NCBI RefSeq assembly: GCF_000007825.1
Contig: NC_004722.1
Location: 1,838,501 to 1,902,500 of the forward strand
Reading direction: 5' to 3'
Origin: Bacillus cereus ATCC 14579
GTDB taxonomy: Bacteria; Bacillota; Bacilli; Bacillales; Bacillaceae_G
Length of the DNA: 64,000 bases
A model generated the notes under the pieces. That model was not told the DNA's origin. It saw only the letters and a list, made by a program, of their open reading frames with translations, and searched no databases. The position numbers and the translations under genes are program-made. This document shows positions 43,584 through 53,955 of the stretch, in pieces (position 1 is the first letter of the stretch; every line of letters starts with the position of its first letter).

Positions 43584-44136
43584 ATTTGTTCTGGAAAAAT
43601 GACAAAAAAATGAACTTTTAGTCGAGGAAGAGGGAAGTTGTTTTCTATTTTTGAATAACATTATTTCGAGTTTGAATTTTGAAAATACATTTTTCTCTTG
43701 ACAAAAAATAAGCATTTATCGTGGGTGCTTTCGAGGACATTTTTCCGAGTAAAAGTCAAGCGTATGAAGAAAAAACGATTGTTTTATAGATATAAAAGTA
43801 AGAAGTATATTGAAAAAACACATTTTACTAATGAGAAAAATCTGATTCAAAAAAATGACAAAAGACATATTTCAGACAAAATGATGTCAATAATACGTCA
43901 AAAATAACCTGAATTTACTATGCAGGTATATTATACAATTCGATTAACGAATAAAACACTACAGAAATAGTGAAAAGGTAAAAAATAGCATTACAATAGT
44001 TTGAAAAACTGAAACTTCATATTTTTCGACAATACATACAAAATGTTTTTGTCTTTTCGTATTTCTTAATAATTGAGTTTGATAAGATTGCTCAATTAAC
44101 TTTTATTATAAAAACTATGAAGGAAGTGATTTTAGT
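43584..44136. other. long leader region before cydA
   Basis: About 550 bp, very AT-rich, with no gene I trust. A perfect 8-bp inverted repeat, TAATTGAG/CTCAATTA, lies at 44,070-44,098, 40 bp before cydA. A TTGACA at 43,697 could be a -35 element. No clear Rex or ResD site was seen. Confidence 0.5.
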
Positions 44137-45540
44137 ATGGAAACGCTCGAATTGGCACGAATACAGTTCGCATCAACAACGATTTTCCATTACTTTTTTG
44201 TTCCGCTGTCAATTGGTTTAGCTTTTATTATTGCGATCATGCAGACGTTGTATGTGGTAAAAGGGCAAGAGGTATATAAGAAGATGGCAAAGTTTTGGAC
44301 GCAATTATTCCTTATTAACTTTGCAGTAGGTGTAGTAACAGGTATTTTACAAGAATTTCAGTTTGGTATGAACTGGTCAACGTATTCACGTTTTGTAGGT
44401 GATGTATTTGGTCCCTCGCTTGCAATTGAAGGATTACTGGCATTTTTCATTGAGTCTACATTCCTAGGTTTATGGGTATTCGGTGAGGACAAATTACCGA
44501 AGCGAATTCACTTAATGTGTATTTGGCTCCTTTCAATTGGCACGATGTTATCAGCATTCTGGATTTTAACTGCAAGTGCATTTATGCAGTCACCTGTCGG
44601 GTATGAAATGGCAGCTGATGGTCGTGCGCAAATGAATGATTTCTTAGCCATTATTCAAAACCCACAACTATGGGTACAATTCCCGCATACAATTACAGCG
44701 GCAATTGCAACAGGTGCATTCTTTATTGCTGGTGTAAGTGCATGGAAAATTACAAAAGGACAAGAAACTGTAGTATTTAAAAAATCTTTCCGAATTTCTA
44801 TCATTGTTGGAACAATTACAACGGCGCTTGTATTATTCTTTGGTCATGCACAAGCGCAACAATTAATTAAGACACATCCAATGAAGATGGCGGCAGCTGA
44901 AGCGCTATGGAATACAAGTGAGGATCCAGCACCATTTACAGTATTTTCGAAAATTGATACGGAGAAGAAAGAAAATTCGTTTGAAATTCAAATCCCTTAT
45001 ATGCTAAGTCTATTATCGTATGATAAGTTTAGCGGTCAAGTTGAAGGGATGAATCAAATTCAAAAACAATATGAGGAAAAATATGGACCTGGAGATTATA
45101 TTCCTCCAGTGCATACAATGTTTTGGAGTTTTAGAGCGATGGTAATGAGTGGAACATTCATGCTTCTTCTAGGAGCTTACGGATGGCTCTTATCAAGAAA
45201 AGATCGTTTAGCTGAAAAAACGTGGTATTTAAAATTAATGGTGTATGCAATTTCTCTTCCATTCATCGGTAATACAGTAGGGTGGATTATGACTGAAATG
45301 GGTCGTCAACCTTGGGTAGTATTTGGTGTAATGAAAACAGAAGATGCTGTATCACCAAATGTAACATTCGGTGAAGTATTATTCTCACTTATTTCATTCA
45401 CATCAATGTATTTAATTATGGGTGGAATTTGTGTGTACTTATTCGTTCGTACCATTAAGGGCCACACGAATAAGAAAACGAAAAAGGATTATCAAAGCCA
45501 TGATCCATTTGATAAGGAGGAAGAGTATGTTATCTCTTAA
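44137..45540 (+). CDS. cydA: cytochrome bd ubiquinol/menaquinol oxidase subunit I
   Basis: 467 residues with about nine membrane segments. Heme ligands can be placed: His18 (TTIFHYFFVP), His184 (QFPHTITA) and Met335 (FWSFRAMV). The Q-loop is short, as in Bacillus. It oxidises menaquinol and reduces O2 to water with high affinity at low oxygen. First gene of cydABDC; overlaps cydB by 14 nt. Confidence 0.96.
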   Translation: METLELARIQFASTTIFHYFFVPLSIGLAFIIAIMQTLYVVKGQEVYKKMAKFWTQLFLINFAVGVVTGILQEFQFGMNWSTYSRFVGDVFGPSLAIEGLLAFFIESTFLGLWVFGEDKLPKRIHLMCIWLLSIGTMLSAFWILTASAFMQSPVGYEMAADGRAQMNDFLAIIQNPQLWVQFPHTITAAIATGAFFIAGVSAWKITKGQETVVFKKSFRISIIVGTITTALVLFFGHAQAQQLIKTHPMKMAAAEALWNTSEDPAPFTVFSKIDTEKKENSFEIQIPYMLSLLSYDKFSGQVEGMNQIQKQYEEKYGPGDYIPPVHTMFWSFRAMVMSGTFMLLLGAYGWLLSRKDRLAEKTWYLKLMVYAISLPFIGNTVGWIMTEMGRQPWVVFGVMKTEDAVSPNVTFGEVLFSLISFTSMYLIMGGICVYLFVRTIKGHTNKKTKKDYQSHDPFDKEEEYVIS

Positions 45541-46543
45541 TGAGTTGTGGTTTTTAGTTATTGCAATCTTGTTTGTTGGATTCTTCGTACTGGAAGGTTT
45601 CGATTTTGGTGTAGGAATGGTTTCGAGGTTTTTAGGAAAGAATGATTTTGAAAAACGAGTTTACTTAAATACAATAGGACCGTTCTGGCACGCGAATGAA
45701 GTATGGCTTGTTTGTGCTGGTGGAGCCATGTTTGCGGCATTTCCGCACTGGTATGCAACTTTATTTAGTGGTTTTTATATTCCATTTGTATTTATGCTTC
45801 TTGCTTTAATTTTAAGAGGTGTTTCCTTTAAATTTCGTGCGAAAATAGATAATCATAAATGGAAGAGTGCATGGGATTGGGGGATGTTTATTGGAAGTAT
45901 GTTACCTCCTATCCTTTGGGGAGTTGCGATTGCAAACTTTATGGTAGGTGTACCTATTGATGAGAGTAAAAATGTTGTAGGTGGATTCTTGCAATTACTT
46001 CATCCATTTGCGTTACTTGGAGGAGTAATGTTTCTCCTACTATGTATTGTTCACGGATTACAATTTCTTACGATACGTACAACTGGTAAATTGAGAGAAC
46101 GTGCACGAATTGCTGCAATAAAAATTGCACCATTTTCATTACTTACACTTCTTGTTTTTGCTGGTGTGGGGTTATGGAAAACCGACATTTTCACTGCTCA
46201 TGGAACAGAATGGATTATGGTACCAATCGGAGCTTTTGTAGCACTATTAGTGTCCACTTTATTAAATAAAAGAAGAAGAGATGGTTGGGCTTTCTTTATG
46301 ACGAGTTTAACGATCATTTTACTAAGTGCGAGTGTATTTATCGGTATGTTCCCACGTGTTATGATTAGCTCTTTAGGAGCAATGAATGATTTGACAATTT
46401 ACAACGCAGCATCAGGAGCTTATGCATTAAAACTTATGACTTACTTTGCGATTGCTATTTTGCCTTTCGTTATCGGAAGTCAAATATGGAGTTATTATGT
46501 ATTTAGACAACCTGTTAAGTCAGACAACGATTTGGAGTACTAA
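45527..46543 (+). CDS. cydB: cytochrome bd oxidase subunit II
   Basis: 338 residues from ATG 45,527, 6 nt behind GGAGG; an open frame extending further upstream lies inside cydA. About eight or nine membrane segments; ELWFLVIAILFVGFFVLEGFDFGVGM and GPFWHANEVWLVCAGGAMFAAFP are strong CydB motifs. Pairs with CydA. Its stop overlaps the cydD start by 1 nt. Confidence 0.95.
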   Translation: MLSLNELWFLVIAILFVGFFVLEGFDFGVGMVSRFLGKNDFEKRVYLNTIGPFWHANEVWLVCAGGAMFAAFPHWYATLFSGFYIPFVFMLLALILRGVSFKFRAKIDNHKWKSAWDWGMFIGSMLPPILWGVAIANFMVGVPIDESKNVVGGFLQLLHPFALLGGVMFLLLCIVHGLQFLTIRTTGKLRERARIAAIKIAPFSLLTLLVFAGVGLWKTDIFTAHGTEWIMVPIGAFVALLVSTLLNKRRRDGWAFFMTSLTIILLSASVFIGMFPRVMISSLGAMNDLTIYNAASGAYALKLMTYFAIAILPFVIGSQIWSYYVFRQPVKSDNDLEY

Positions 46544-48264
46544 TGAAAAGAAAAAGAGGACTTCCGTCTTATCCCGGTAGCCGTATTTTATATGTAGCGT
46601 TAACGATTATTAGTATTTTAGAAGCTTTTAGTATTATTGCGCAAACAATCTTTTTAGCACGAGCTATTACGTTTTTATTTCATGGAGAGACAGTACAAAC
46701 AATATTAAGTGAAGTTGTTTATTTTGGTATCGCGTTTGCAGCGCGTAACATAGTAGTTCGAACATCACAAATATTAGTGGAACGTTTTGCTGAAAAAACA
46801 GGGTCGTTACTAAGGAAACAATTGATAGAGGCATATTTCACATTAGGTCCAAGGTATGTTCAAACTGTTGGAACTGGTCATCTGGTTACCTTATCAATTG
46901 AGGGGATTGAGAAATTTAAAACATATATTGAATTAACGATTCCTAAAATGATTAGAAGTAGTATCGTTCCAGGTCTAATTGTACTATATGTTTTTACGCT
47001 AGATATTGAGTCTGGAATCATTTTAGTTGTAACGATTCCTATCGTGATCATATTTATGATTCTTCTCGGATTAGCAGCGCAAAAAATGGCAGATAGTCAG
47101 TATGAGATATATCGTGTACTTTCGAATCATTTTGTAGATACGTTAAAAGGTTTAGAAACATTAAAGTATTTAGGGAAAAGTGAACAGCACGAAGGAAAGA
47201 TTGAAAAAGTAAGTAAAAGATATAGAAAAGCAACGATGCGTACTTTGCGAGTTGCTTTTCTTTCTTCTTTTGCATTAGATTTCTTTACGAGTTTATCAAT
47301 TGCGTTTGTGGCAGTTGGATTAGGGATACGTTTAATAGATGGAACGATTATACTATTACCAGCCCTTACAATTTTGATTTTAGCTCCGGAATATTTTCTG
47401 CCGATTAAACAAGTGGGAGCAAATTATCATGCGACATTAGATGGACAAATTGCGATGGAGCAAATAGAAGAGATTTTGCAACAACAAAAAGGAATACAAA
47501 AGAAAGATTTAAATGAAGATATAGTATGGAATGCCTCTAGTAGCTTGAAATTACAAGATATCAAAGTTAATAATACTGAATCTGAAAAGGCTATATTAGA
47601 AGGAATTAATTTTACTTGGGAAGGTAACGGTGCTATTGGTGTTATTGGTGAAAGTGGTGCAGGGAAATCGACGTTAATCGACGTATTAGCAGGTTTTTTA
47701 TCTCCTTCGAGTGGAAAGATGTTAGTAAATGGTGTAGAAGTTGATGGATCTACTCGTGAAGATTGGCAAAAAAATATTGCTTATATTCCGCAGCAACCTT
47801 ATATTTTTCCGCTTTCATTAAAGGATAACATTCGGTTTTATGAAACAAATGCAACAGATGAAGAAGTTGAAAGAGTTATTAATGAAGTCGGCCTTCGTTC
47901 ACTCGTTACATCACTTCCAAATGGGATACACGAAAGAATTGGAGAAGGTGGACGTATGCTAAGTGGCGGACAAGAACAGCGTGTTGCTATGGCGCGTGCG
48001 CTTTTAAGTAAAAAACCAATCATTTTATTAGATGAGCCTACGGCACATCTTGATATTGAAACCGAATTTGAAATAAAGCAAGCGATGTTACGTCTATTTA
48101 ATGGAAAGTTAGTATTTTTAGCAACTCACCGTCTACATTGGATGAAACAAATGGACCATATTCTTATTCTAAATAAAGGGGAAATGAAAGAAAGTGGGAC
48201 GTATGAAGAACTTTTAGAGAATGAGACATTACATTTTCATAGGGAAGAGAGGGGAGAGAAATGA
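46543..48264 (+). CDS. cydD: CydD-type ABC transporter subunit for cytochrome bd assembly
   Basis: 573 residues: six membrane segments (~15-300), then an ATPase domain with GVIGESGAGKST (Walker A), LSGGQEQRVAMARALL (signature) and IILLDEPTAHLD (Walker B). With CydC it exports cysteine/glutathione or moves heme-related reductant needed to build cytochrome bd. Overlaps cydC by 4 nt. Confidence 0.93.
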   Translation: MKRKRGLPSYPGSRILYVALTIISILEAFSIIAQTIFLARAITFLFHGETVQTILSEVVYFGIAFAARNIVVRTSQILVERFAEKTGSLLRKQLIEAYFTLGPRYVQTVGTGHLVTLSIEGIEKFKTYIELTIPKMIRSSIVPGLIVLYVFTLDIESGIILVVTIPIVIIFMILLGLAAQKMADSQYEIYRVLSNHFVDTLKGLETLKYLGKSEQHEGKIEKVSKRYRKATMRTLRVAFLSSFALDFFTSLSIAFVAVGLGIRLIDGTIILLPALTILILAPEYFLPIKQVGANYHATLDGQIAMEQIEEILQQQKGIQKKDLNEDIVWNASSSLKLQDIKVNNTESEKAILEGINFTWEGNGAIGVIGESGAGKSTLIDVLAGFLSPSSGKMLVNGVEVDGSTREDWQKNIAYIPQQPYIFPLSLKDNIRFYETNATDEEVERVINEVGLRSLVTSLPNGIHERIGEGGRMLSGGQEQRVAMARALLSKKPIILLDEPTAHLDIETEFEIKQAMLRLFNGKLVFLATHRLHWMKQMDHILILNKGEMKESGTYEELLENETLHFHREERGEK

Positions 48265-49985
48265 GTAACTGGGTTAAACCTTATATAAAACAAAATAAAG
48301 GTAGAATGACTTTAACTATTTTCCTTGGTCTTCTTGGAGTTAGTTCAGGAGCGATGTTACTTTTTATTTCAGGTTATTTGATCTCAAAATCTGCCCTTAG
48401 ACCAGAAAATGTAATGGCTGTATATGTTCCTATTGTTGCAACAAGAGCGTTTAGTATAGGGCAAGCTGTATTTCATTATATAGAGCGCCTAGTCGGACAT
48501 GATGTCGTACTACGTATATTAGAAAAAATGAGAACGAGGCTATATAGAATAGTAGAACCACAGGCGTTATTTTTCCGTTCTCGATTTCAAACGGGTGATA
48601 TGTTAGGAGTGTTATCCGAAGATATAGAGCATTTGCAAAACCTATATTTACGTACAATATTTCCTAGCATATTAGCGCTAGTTGTTTATAGTATCTTCGT
48701 ACTTGTTATCGGTGCATTTGATTTTGTTTTTGCACTTATTGTAGGTTGTATGTTAGCTATTATCGTTTTTCTTCTTCCGTTTGTATCATTACTTTTGATG
48801 AAGAAACATCATGTTACTTTAAAGCAAGGAAGAAACCGTTTGTATCAACAACTGACAGATGCTGTTTTTGGATTATCTGATTGGCAAGCAAGTGGTCGTA
48901 AAGATGAATTTATTAATGAGTATGTAAAACAAAATGATCAGTTGTTAAAAATCGAAAAGAGAGTGAAACGCTGGTATCATATTCGGGACAGTATCATTCA
49001 ATTAGTAGTAGGTATTGTAGTTATTTCGATGATCATATGGACTGGGAATGAAGCGGCAAGTGAACAAATTGCTCCTACAGTTATCGCAGCTTTCGTATTA
49101 ATGACTTTATCTGTAACAAACGCGCTTATTCCTATTGCAGATGCCATCGATCGAATACCGTCGTACGTAGAATCTACCCATCGTCTTAATGGCGTAGAAA
49201 GTGATAGTGTTTTACATGATGAAACGGATTTGCATGGAGAGAAAGATTATATTGAACCAAAACATGTAGATATTGAACTGAATCACGTATCGTATAGTTA
49301 TCCAGATAGTAATGAGATTGTATTAAAAGATGTATCATTACAAATAAAAGCAGGGAAGAAAATTGCTATTTTAGGAAGAAGTGGGACAGGGAAATCTACT
49401 TTACTAAAATTGTTAACAGGGGCGTTAAGCCCAGTAAATGGCCAAGTTGTATTGAATGGTGAACGAGCTCATACGAATCTTTTATCTAAATATATTTCTG
49501 TATTAAATCAAAAGCCGCATTTGTTTGATACGACAATTGGAAATAATGTACGAATTGGCAAACCGGAGGCGACGGATGAAGAGATATGGAAAGCTTTAGA
49601 GAAAGCACAATTAGCTTCACATGTTACTTCTCTTCCAGACGGATTACAAACAAAAATGCATGAAATGGGAAAGCGGTTTTCTGGTGGGGAAAGACAAAGG
49701 GTTGCTTTTGCTAGAACTCTTATGCAAGAAACATCAATTATTGTACTTGATGAACCGACTATCGGTTTAGATCCAAAAACAGAATTGTCTTTAATCGAAA
49801 CAATGTTTTCTGCAACGGAAGACAAGACGGTTATTTGGATTACGCACCATCTTGTAGGAATAGAACATGTAGACGAAGTTATATTCCTTGATCGTGGCCA
49901 AATTGTCATGCAAGGTAGTCATAAACAACTTCTGAAAGAAAATGAAAAGTATCGTAAACTTTATGAGTTAGATAAAGGAATATGA
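48261..49985 (+). CDS. cydC: CydC-type ABC transporter subunit for cytochrome bd assembly
   Basis: 574 residues with six membrane segments and an ATPase domain: LGRSGTGKSTLLK, FSGGERQRVAFARTL, IIVLDEPTIGLD and switch His in WITHHLVG. Forms a heterodimer with CydD. Last gene of the operon, followed by a terminator. Confidence 0.93.
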   Translation: MSNWVKPYIKQNKGRMTLTIFLGLLGVSSGAMLLFISGYLISKSALRPENVMAVYVPIVATRAFSIGQAVFHYIERLVGHDVVLRILEKMRTRLYRIVEPQALFFRSRFQTGDMLGVLSEDIEHLQNLYLRTIFPSILALVVYSIFVLVIGAFDFVFALIVGCMLAIIVFLLPFVSLLLMKKHHVTLKQGRNRLYQQLTDAVFGLSDWQASGRKDEFINEYVKQNDQLLKIEKRVKRWYHIRDSIIQLVVGIVVISMIIWTGNEAASEQIAPTVIAAFVLMTLSVTNALIPIADAIDRIPSYVESTHRLNGVESDSVLHDETDLHGEKDYIEPKHVDIELNHVSYSYPDSNEIVLKDVSLQIKAGKKIAILGRSGTGKSTLLKLLTGALSPVNGQVVLNGERAHTNLLSKYISVLNQKPHLFDTTIGNNVRIGKPEATDEEIWKALEKAQLASHVTSLPDGLQTKMHEMGKRFSGGERQRVAFARTLMQETSIIVLDEPTIGLDPKTELSLIETMFSATEDKTVIWITHHLVGIEHVDEVIFLDRGQIVMQGSHKQLLKENEKYRKLYELDKGI

Positions 49986-50005
49986 TTTAAATAAGCAATA
50001 ATTGT

Positions 50006-50043
50006 AAAAATAGCTACGCCTAATGGTGGAGCTATTTTTTTTG
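50006..50043 (+). terminator. terminator after cydC
   Basis: AAAAATAGCT pairs with AGCTATTTTT, T run after. Confidence 0.8.
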
Positions 50044-50118
50044 TTAGATTGCAGGTGTATATGATTGTTACGAATTAAAAATGAATTTCATATTATACAT
50101 ATAATGGAGGGGATGTAC

Positions 50119-51267
50119 ATGAAGGAGCAATATAAAATCATTGTTTTAAGTGATGAGTTATCAGGGGAGAGGATTCGAAATACGTTAGACAAAAATAAAT
50201 GTAAAACAATAGTTCATGTTGTAGACGTTTCAGATGTTGTTCGTATAGAAAGTTCTTTTCAATATATAGTCATTTGGAGAGGGGACGCAGAAAAACTTAC
50301 AAATGACTTGATAAATAGGGGCGTGCAAAGTTCAAAAATTATTAATTTAACAAAATACATGTATGAATGGAAGGATAAATTAATTTCTATCTATCAAATA
50401 AATCCGGATCTTATGTCTTTATACATTTCTATGAAAAAAACAAAGAGTGATCCGACGTATGAATTGTTTGCTACCGGTTTGTCTTATCCACATTGTGGCA
50501 TAAGTACGGAGCTTCTCTCAAAAAAGTCAATAAAATTAACACTTCCATCGCAAGATCTATACTATGATTATTTAATAGCGTCACAACTTTTATCAAACAA
50601 TCATTCATTTCAATATTGTTTAATAGGAATAGCCTATTTCTCGTTTTACTTTGATATGTCGTTATCATCTGAATCATATAGAATTCACAAAGTATATTAT
50701 CCATTGTTTCAAGATGGTCATCATACTGTAGTTCACTCTCCTCTACCCACTGATGGATTCTCCCATCTAAATACTCCGAAACCACTTTTTTCTATTTTTA
50801 ATTTGCATTTTGAATATATTTTATTAGACGAACTAAAAGATGAATCATTGACGCTGCCTTGGATAAATGCTGAGTGGAATACCACTCCTCTTCACATTCC
50901 TTTTGAAGAACACGGGAAAATAAGAGCAGCTTCACATGCTAAATTGGCGTATCCTCATACTTTAGTTGAAAATAAAATGATTTTTAAGAAATATTTAGAA
51001 TTACTGTTAAAAAACGATATAAAGCCATTAATTGTTGTGTTCCCTGTTACTTCACATTATTTCAATTGTAGTAGTAAGAAATTAAAAGAAGATTTTTATA
51101 AAGTTATAAATGATTTTCAAACTCAATATTCTTTTCAAATTATAGATCTATTTGATTCGCCATTATTTTGTGACGATGATTTTTATGATAGTGATCATAT
51201 GAATAAAAAAGGTGCAAATAAAATGTCCGCATTATTAAATATGTTTATTCAGGAACGAAAAGTATGA
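50119..51267 (+). CDS. SGNH-like protein of the glycan cluster
   Basis: 382 residues from ATG 50,119, behind GGAGGGG. The first ~100 residues look like a Rossmann-type domain (YKIIVLSDELSGERIRNTL). Then ATGLSYPHCGI resembles the GxSxxxG start of SGNH/DltD-type esterases, and DSDHMNKKGANKMS near the end resembles their DxxH block. If so, it adds or removes acyl groups on a sugar. No signal peptide. Position ahead of glycosyltransferase, aminotransferase and acyltransferase genes supports a role in surface glycan synthesis. The enzyme class is inferred. Confidence 0.6.
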   Translation: MKEQYKIIVLSDELSGERIRNTLDKNKCKTIVHVVDVSDVVRIESSFQYIVIWRGDAEKLTNDLINRGVQSSKIINLTKYMYEWKDKLISIYQINPDLMSLYISMKKTKSDPTYELFATGLSYPHCGISTELLSKKSIKLTLPSQDLYYDYLIASQLLSNNHSFQYCLIGIAYFSFYFDMSLSSESYRIHKVYYPLFQDGHHTVVHSPLPTDGFSHLNTPKPLFSIFNLHFEYILLDELKDESLTLPWINAEWNTTPLHIPFEEHGKIRAASHAKLAYPHTLVENKMIFKKYLELLLKNDIKPLIVVFPVTSHYFNCSSKKLKEDFYKVINDFQTQYSFQIIDLFDSPLFCDDDFYDSDHMNKKGANKMSALLNMFIQERKV

Positions 51268-51374
51268 TATTTTGTTTCCTGTTTGCATAAAAGTATATAG
51301 GCTCCATACAGTTAAAGTAATGTGATTTTTGTGTCGCGTATATAAATAATATGCGAAGAGGTGAGAGAGTTAAA

Positions 51375-53936
51375 ATGAGAACTCGTATTGAAAGAACTGA
51401 AGAAATGGTAGAGCAACTTCCGTTGGTAAGTGTATTAATTCCTACGTATAATCGTCCTAGTTACTTTGAAAAGGCGTTATGTAGTGTGTTAGAACAAACG
51501 TACCCTAATATAGAAATTATAGTTGGAGATGACAGCACGAATGATGAAACAGAAAAATTGTTACAAAAATACTTATGTGATCATTCAAATATTATTTATA
51601 TAAAAAATAGGTCAACTCTCGGACAATTTGAAAATGCGTTAATGTTATTTAATGAAGCGAACGGTGAGTATATAAATTTTTTAATGGATGATGATGTATT
51701 TCATGTGAATAAAATTGAAAAAATGATGAAGTATTTTTTCAATGATTTAGATAATGAAATTAAGCTTGTAACATCTCATCGTCAAGTCATTGATGATAAA
51801 GGGAAAGAACTGCGACATATTTATTCGACTGTCCGTTTATTTGAAGAGGATACCATTATAGAGGGAACAGAATTAGGAAATAAGGTAATTGTGGATCAAA
51901 AAAATTATATTGGAGAACCGACAACAGTTTTATTTCGTAAAAATGATTTACAAGAACCATATGGGATTTTTGATAAGAGGCGGTATTTATGTAACGTAGA
52001 TATAGCTTCATGGTTATCTTTATTAAGTAAAGGAAAAGCAGTATATATAGCAGAGACACTGAGTTACTTTCGATTACATCCAGATCAACAGTTAAATGAA
52101 TCTAATAAAATGATGGATGGGTTAGAAGATTTTTCACACAGTATTATAGCAGGAGAACAATATGGTTTCTTATCCACCGAAAAAGAGTTAGACAAAGCGA
52201 TAACTAATTTTCTAGATTATGCAAGAAGGATAGTTCCATCATCAATATTATATACATTAGACTATTACCAAAAAATTAGAGCGAAGAAAATAAACATAGA
52301 AAAGAAAAAACAACATATAAATAATAATTCTTCATTACCGAAAGTAAGTATACTTATTCCTGCATACAATAGACCTTATTACTTGGAATTAGCACTCAAC
52401 AGCGCTTTGAATCAAACATATGAAAATATTGAAATTATTATTTCTGACGATAGTACAAATAATGAAGTCAATGCTATGATTCAACCGTACTTACGTGAAT
52501 ATGAGTGTATTACATATGTTAAAAATGAAACGCCGTTAGTTGCCGAAAACTTTAATAAGTGTGTAGAACTTGCGAATGGGGACTATATGAACTTTTTATT
52601 AGATGATGATTTATTTCATCATGAAAAGATCGAGAGAATGATGAAATACTTTTTGACGTTAGAAAATATTTCATTTGTGACGTCATATCGTGAACTGATT
52701 GATGAGAATGGAGAGATATTACCACCTTCAACATTAAATATGAAAATCGCGAAAGAAACTACACTTTTTGAAGGAAAAGAATTAGGAAATTATATGTTAA
52801 AAAACTTAAAAAATGTAGTTGGTGAGCCGACAACTGTTTTGTTTAATCGGGATTTGTTTGACGGGAAGTTTGGATATTTTAAAGGAAAGGCTTATTCTGC
52901 TATTAATGACATTGCAACTTGGCTAGATATGATGAGGAAAGGAAAAGTAGTTTATATACATGAACCTCTTAGTTATTTTAGACAACATAGTGGACAAAAT
53001 CAAAAACAAATGCATTTTATTTTAATGACAATTGAAGAGTGGATTGAATTAATTATAGATGCATATAATAGTGGATTTTTAAGCTCCGAAAGTGAGTATA
53101 AAGAGAGTTTATCTTATTGTTTAGAAAATGCGGGATTTATAGTTAAGGATGCAGTAAGAAATGGCGAACTAGATCAAATTTATAATGAAAAGATAAAAAA
53201 AGGGTTAAACAAGTTAGTTGCTCATATGTTTGAGAAAGAATCTTGTTATTGTCAATATTGTAATCAACAATTTGAAAAATTTTCACCTTGGCCAGCACAT
53301 TATGATTTTCCGAAATATAAATTTGAAATGTGGAATAAAGATACAGGGATATGTCCAGTTTGTAATTCGATGGATCGTGAAAGATTGTACCGTGCGTACA
53401 TTGAAACGGAAACGGACTTGTTAAATAGAAACTATACAATGCTTCATATTGCACCTGAAGCGAAGTTAAGAGATTGGTTTAACGAGTATAAAAATATTAC
53501 GTATGTATGTGGTGACTTAGAACCAAAGGATCCATTAATGAAGGAAATTGATGTTACAAGGATTACATATGATAGTAATACTTTTGATGTAATATTATGT
53601 AGCCATGTGTTAGAACACGTTCCTGATGATGACAAAGCAATGCGAGAGTTATATAGAGTGTTAAAGCCAAATGGATGGGGAATTATTCAAGTACCGATCG
53701 TAATGAATGTAGATTTTATTATAGAGAATGAATTAATTGTAACACCACAATTGAGGAAATTAGCTTTTGGTCAAGAAGATCATGTGAGAATTTACAATCA
53801 ATCGGGATTTATTCAACGATTAATGAATGCAGGATTTAAGGTAGAATTATATAACATAGCGGAAAAACAAGGAATGAAAGGTGCTAGGAAATTTGGATTA
53901 TCTGAAACAGATATGCTCTATATTGTACGAAAATGA
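51375..53936 (+). CDS. double glycosyltransferase (GT2-GT2) fused to a methyltransferase
   Basis: 853 residues from ATG 51,375, which has GAGGTGA upstream; an earlier ATG at 51,351 has no site. Module 1 (~15-270) and module 2 (~315-570) are both GT-A glycosyltransferases with VSVLIPTYNRP / VSILIPAYNRP and metal-binding LMDDDV / LLDDDL; they resemble each other, so one arose by duplication. Next is a CxxC-CxxC zinc-ribbon-like insert (~625-660), then a SAM methyltransferase (YVCGDLEPKD, LCSHVLEHVPDDDKAM, VLKPNGWG). It would add two sugars and methylate one. No membrane segment. Followed after 19 nt by a sugar aminotransferase. Confidence 0.85.
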   Translation: MRTRIERTEEMVEQLPLVSVLIPTYNRPSYFEKALCSVLEQTYPNIEIIVGDDSTNDETEKLLQKYLCDHSNIIYIKNRSTLGQFENALMLFNEANGEYINFLMDDDVFHVNKIEKMMKYFFNDLDNEIKLVTSHRQVIDDKGKELRHIYSTVRLFEEDTIIEGTELGNKVIVDQKNYIGEPTTVLFRKNDLQEPYGIFDKRRYLCNVDIASWLSLLSKGKAVYIAETLSYFRLHPDQQLNESNKMMDGLEDFSHSIIAGEQYGFLSTEKELDKAITNFLDYARRIVPSSILYTLDYYQKIRAKKINIEKKKQHINNNSSLPKVSILIPAYNRPYYLELALNSALNQTYENIEIIISDDSTNNEVNAMIQPYLREYECITYVKNETPLVAENFNKCVELANGDYMNFLLDDDLFHHEKIERMMKYFLTLENISFVTSYRELIDENGEILPPSTLNMKIAKETTLFEGKELGNYMLKNLKNVVGEPTTVLFNRDLFDGKFGYFKGKAYSAINDIATWLDMMRKGKVVYIHEPLSYFRQHSGQNQKQMHFILMTIEEWIELIIDAYNSGFLSSESEYKESLSYCLENAGFIVKDAVRNGELDQIYNEKIKKGLNKLVAHMFEKESCYCQYCNQQFEKFSPWPAHYDFPKYKFEMWNKDTGICPVCNSMDRERLYRAYIETETDLLNRNYTMLHIAPEAKLRDWFNEYKNITYVCGDLEPKDPLMKEIDVTRITYDSNTFDVILCSHVLEHVPDDDKAMRELYRVLKPNGWGIIQVPIVMNVDFIIENELIVTPQLRKLAFGQEDHVRIYNQSGFIQRLMNAGFKVELYNIAEKQGMKGARKFGLSETDMLYIVRK

Positions 53937-53955
53937 TAGGAAGGAATAGATAGAT

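Noticed and set aside
43698..43907. 69-residue Lys-rich open frame before cydA
   Set aside because: No ribosome site, AT-driven composition (mostly Lys, Arg, Asn, Ile), and it lies in a region better explained as upstream leader.
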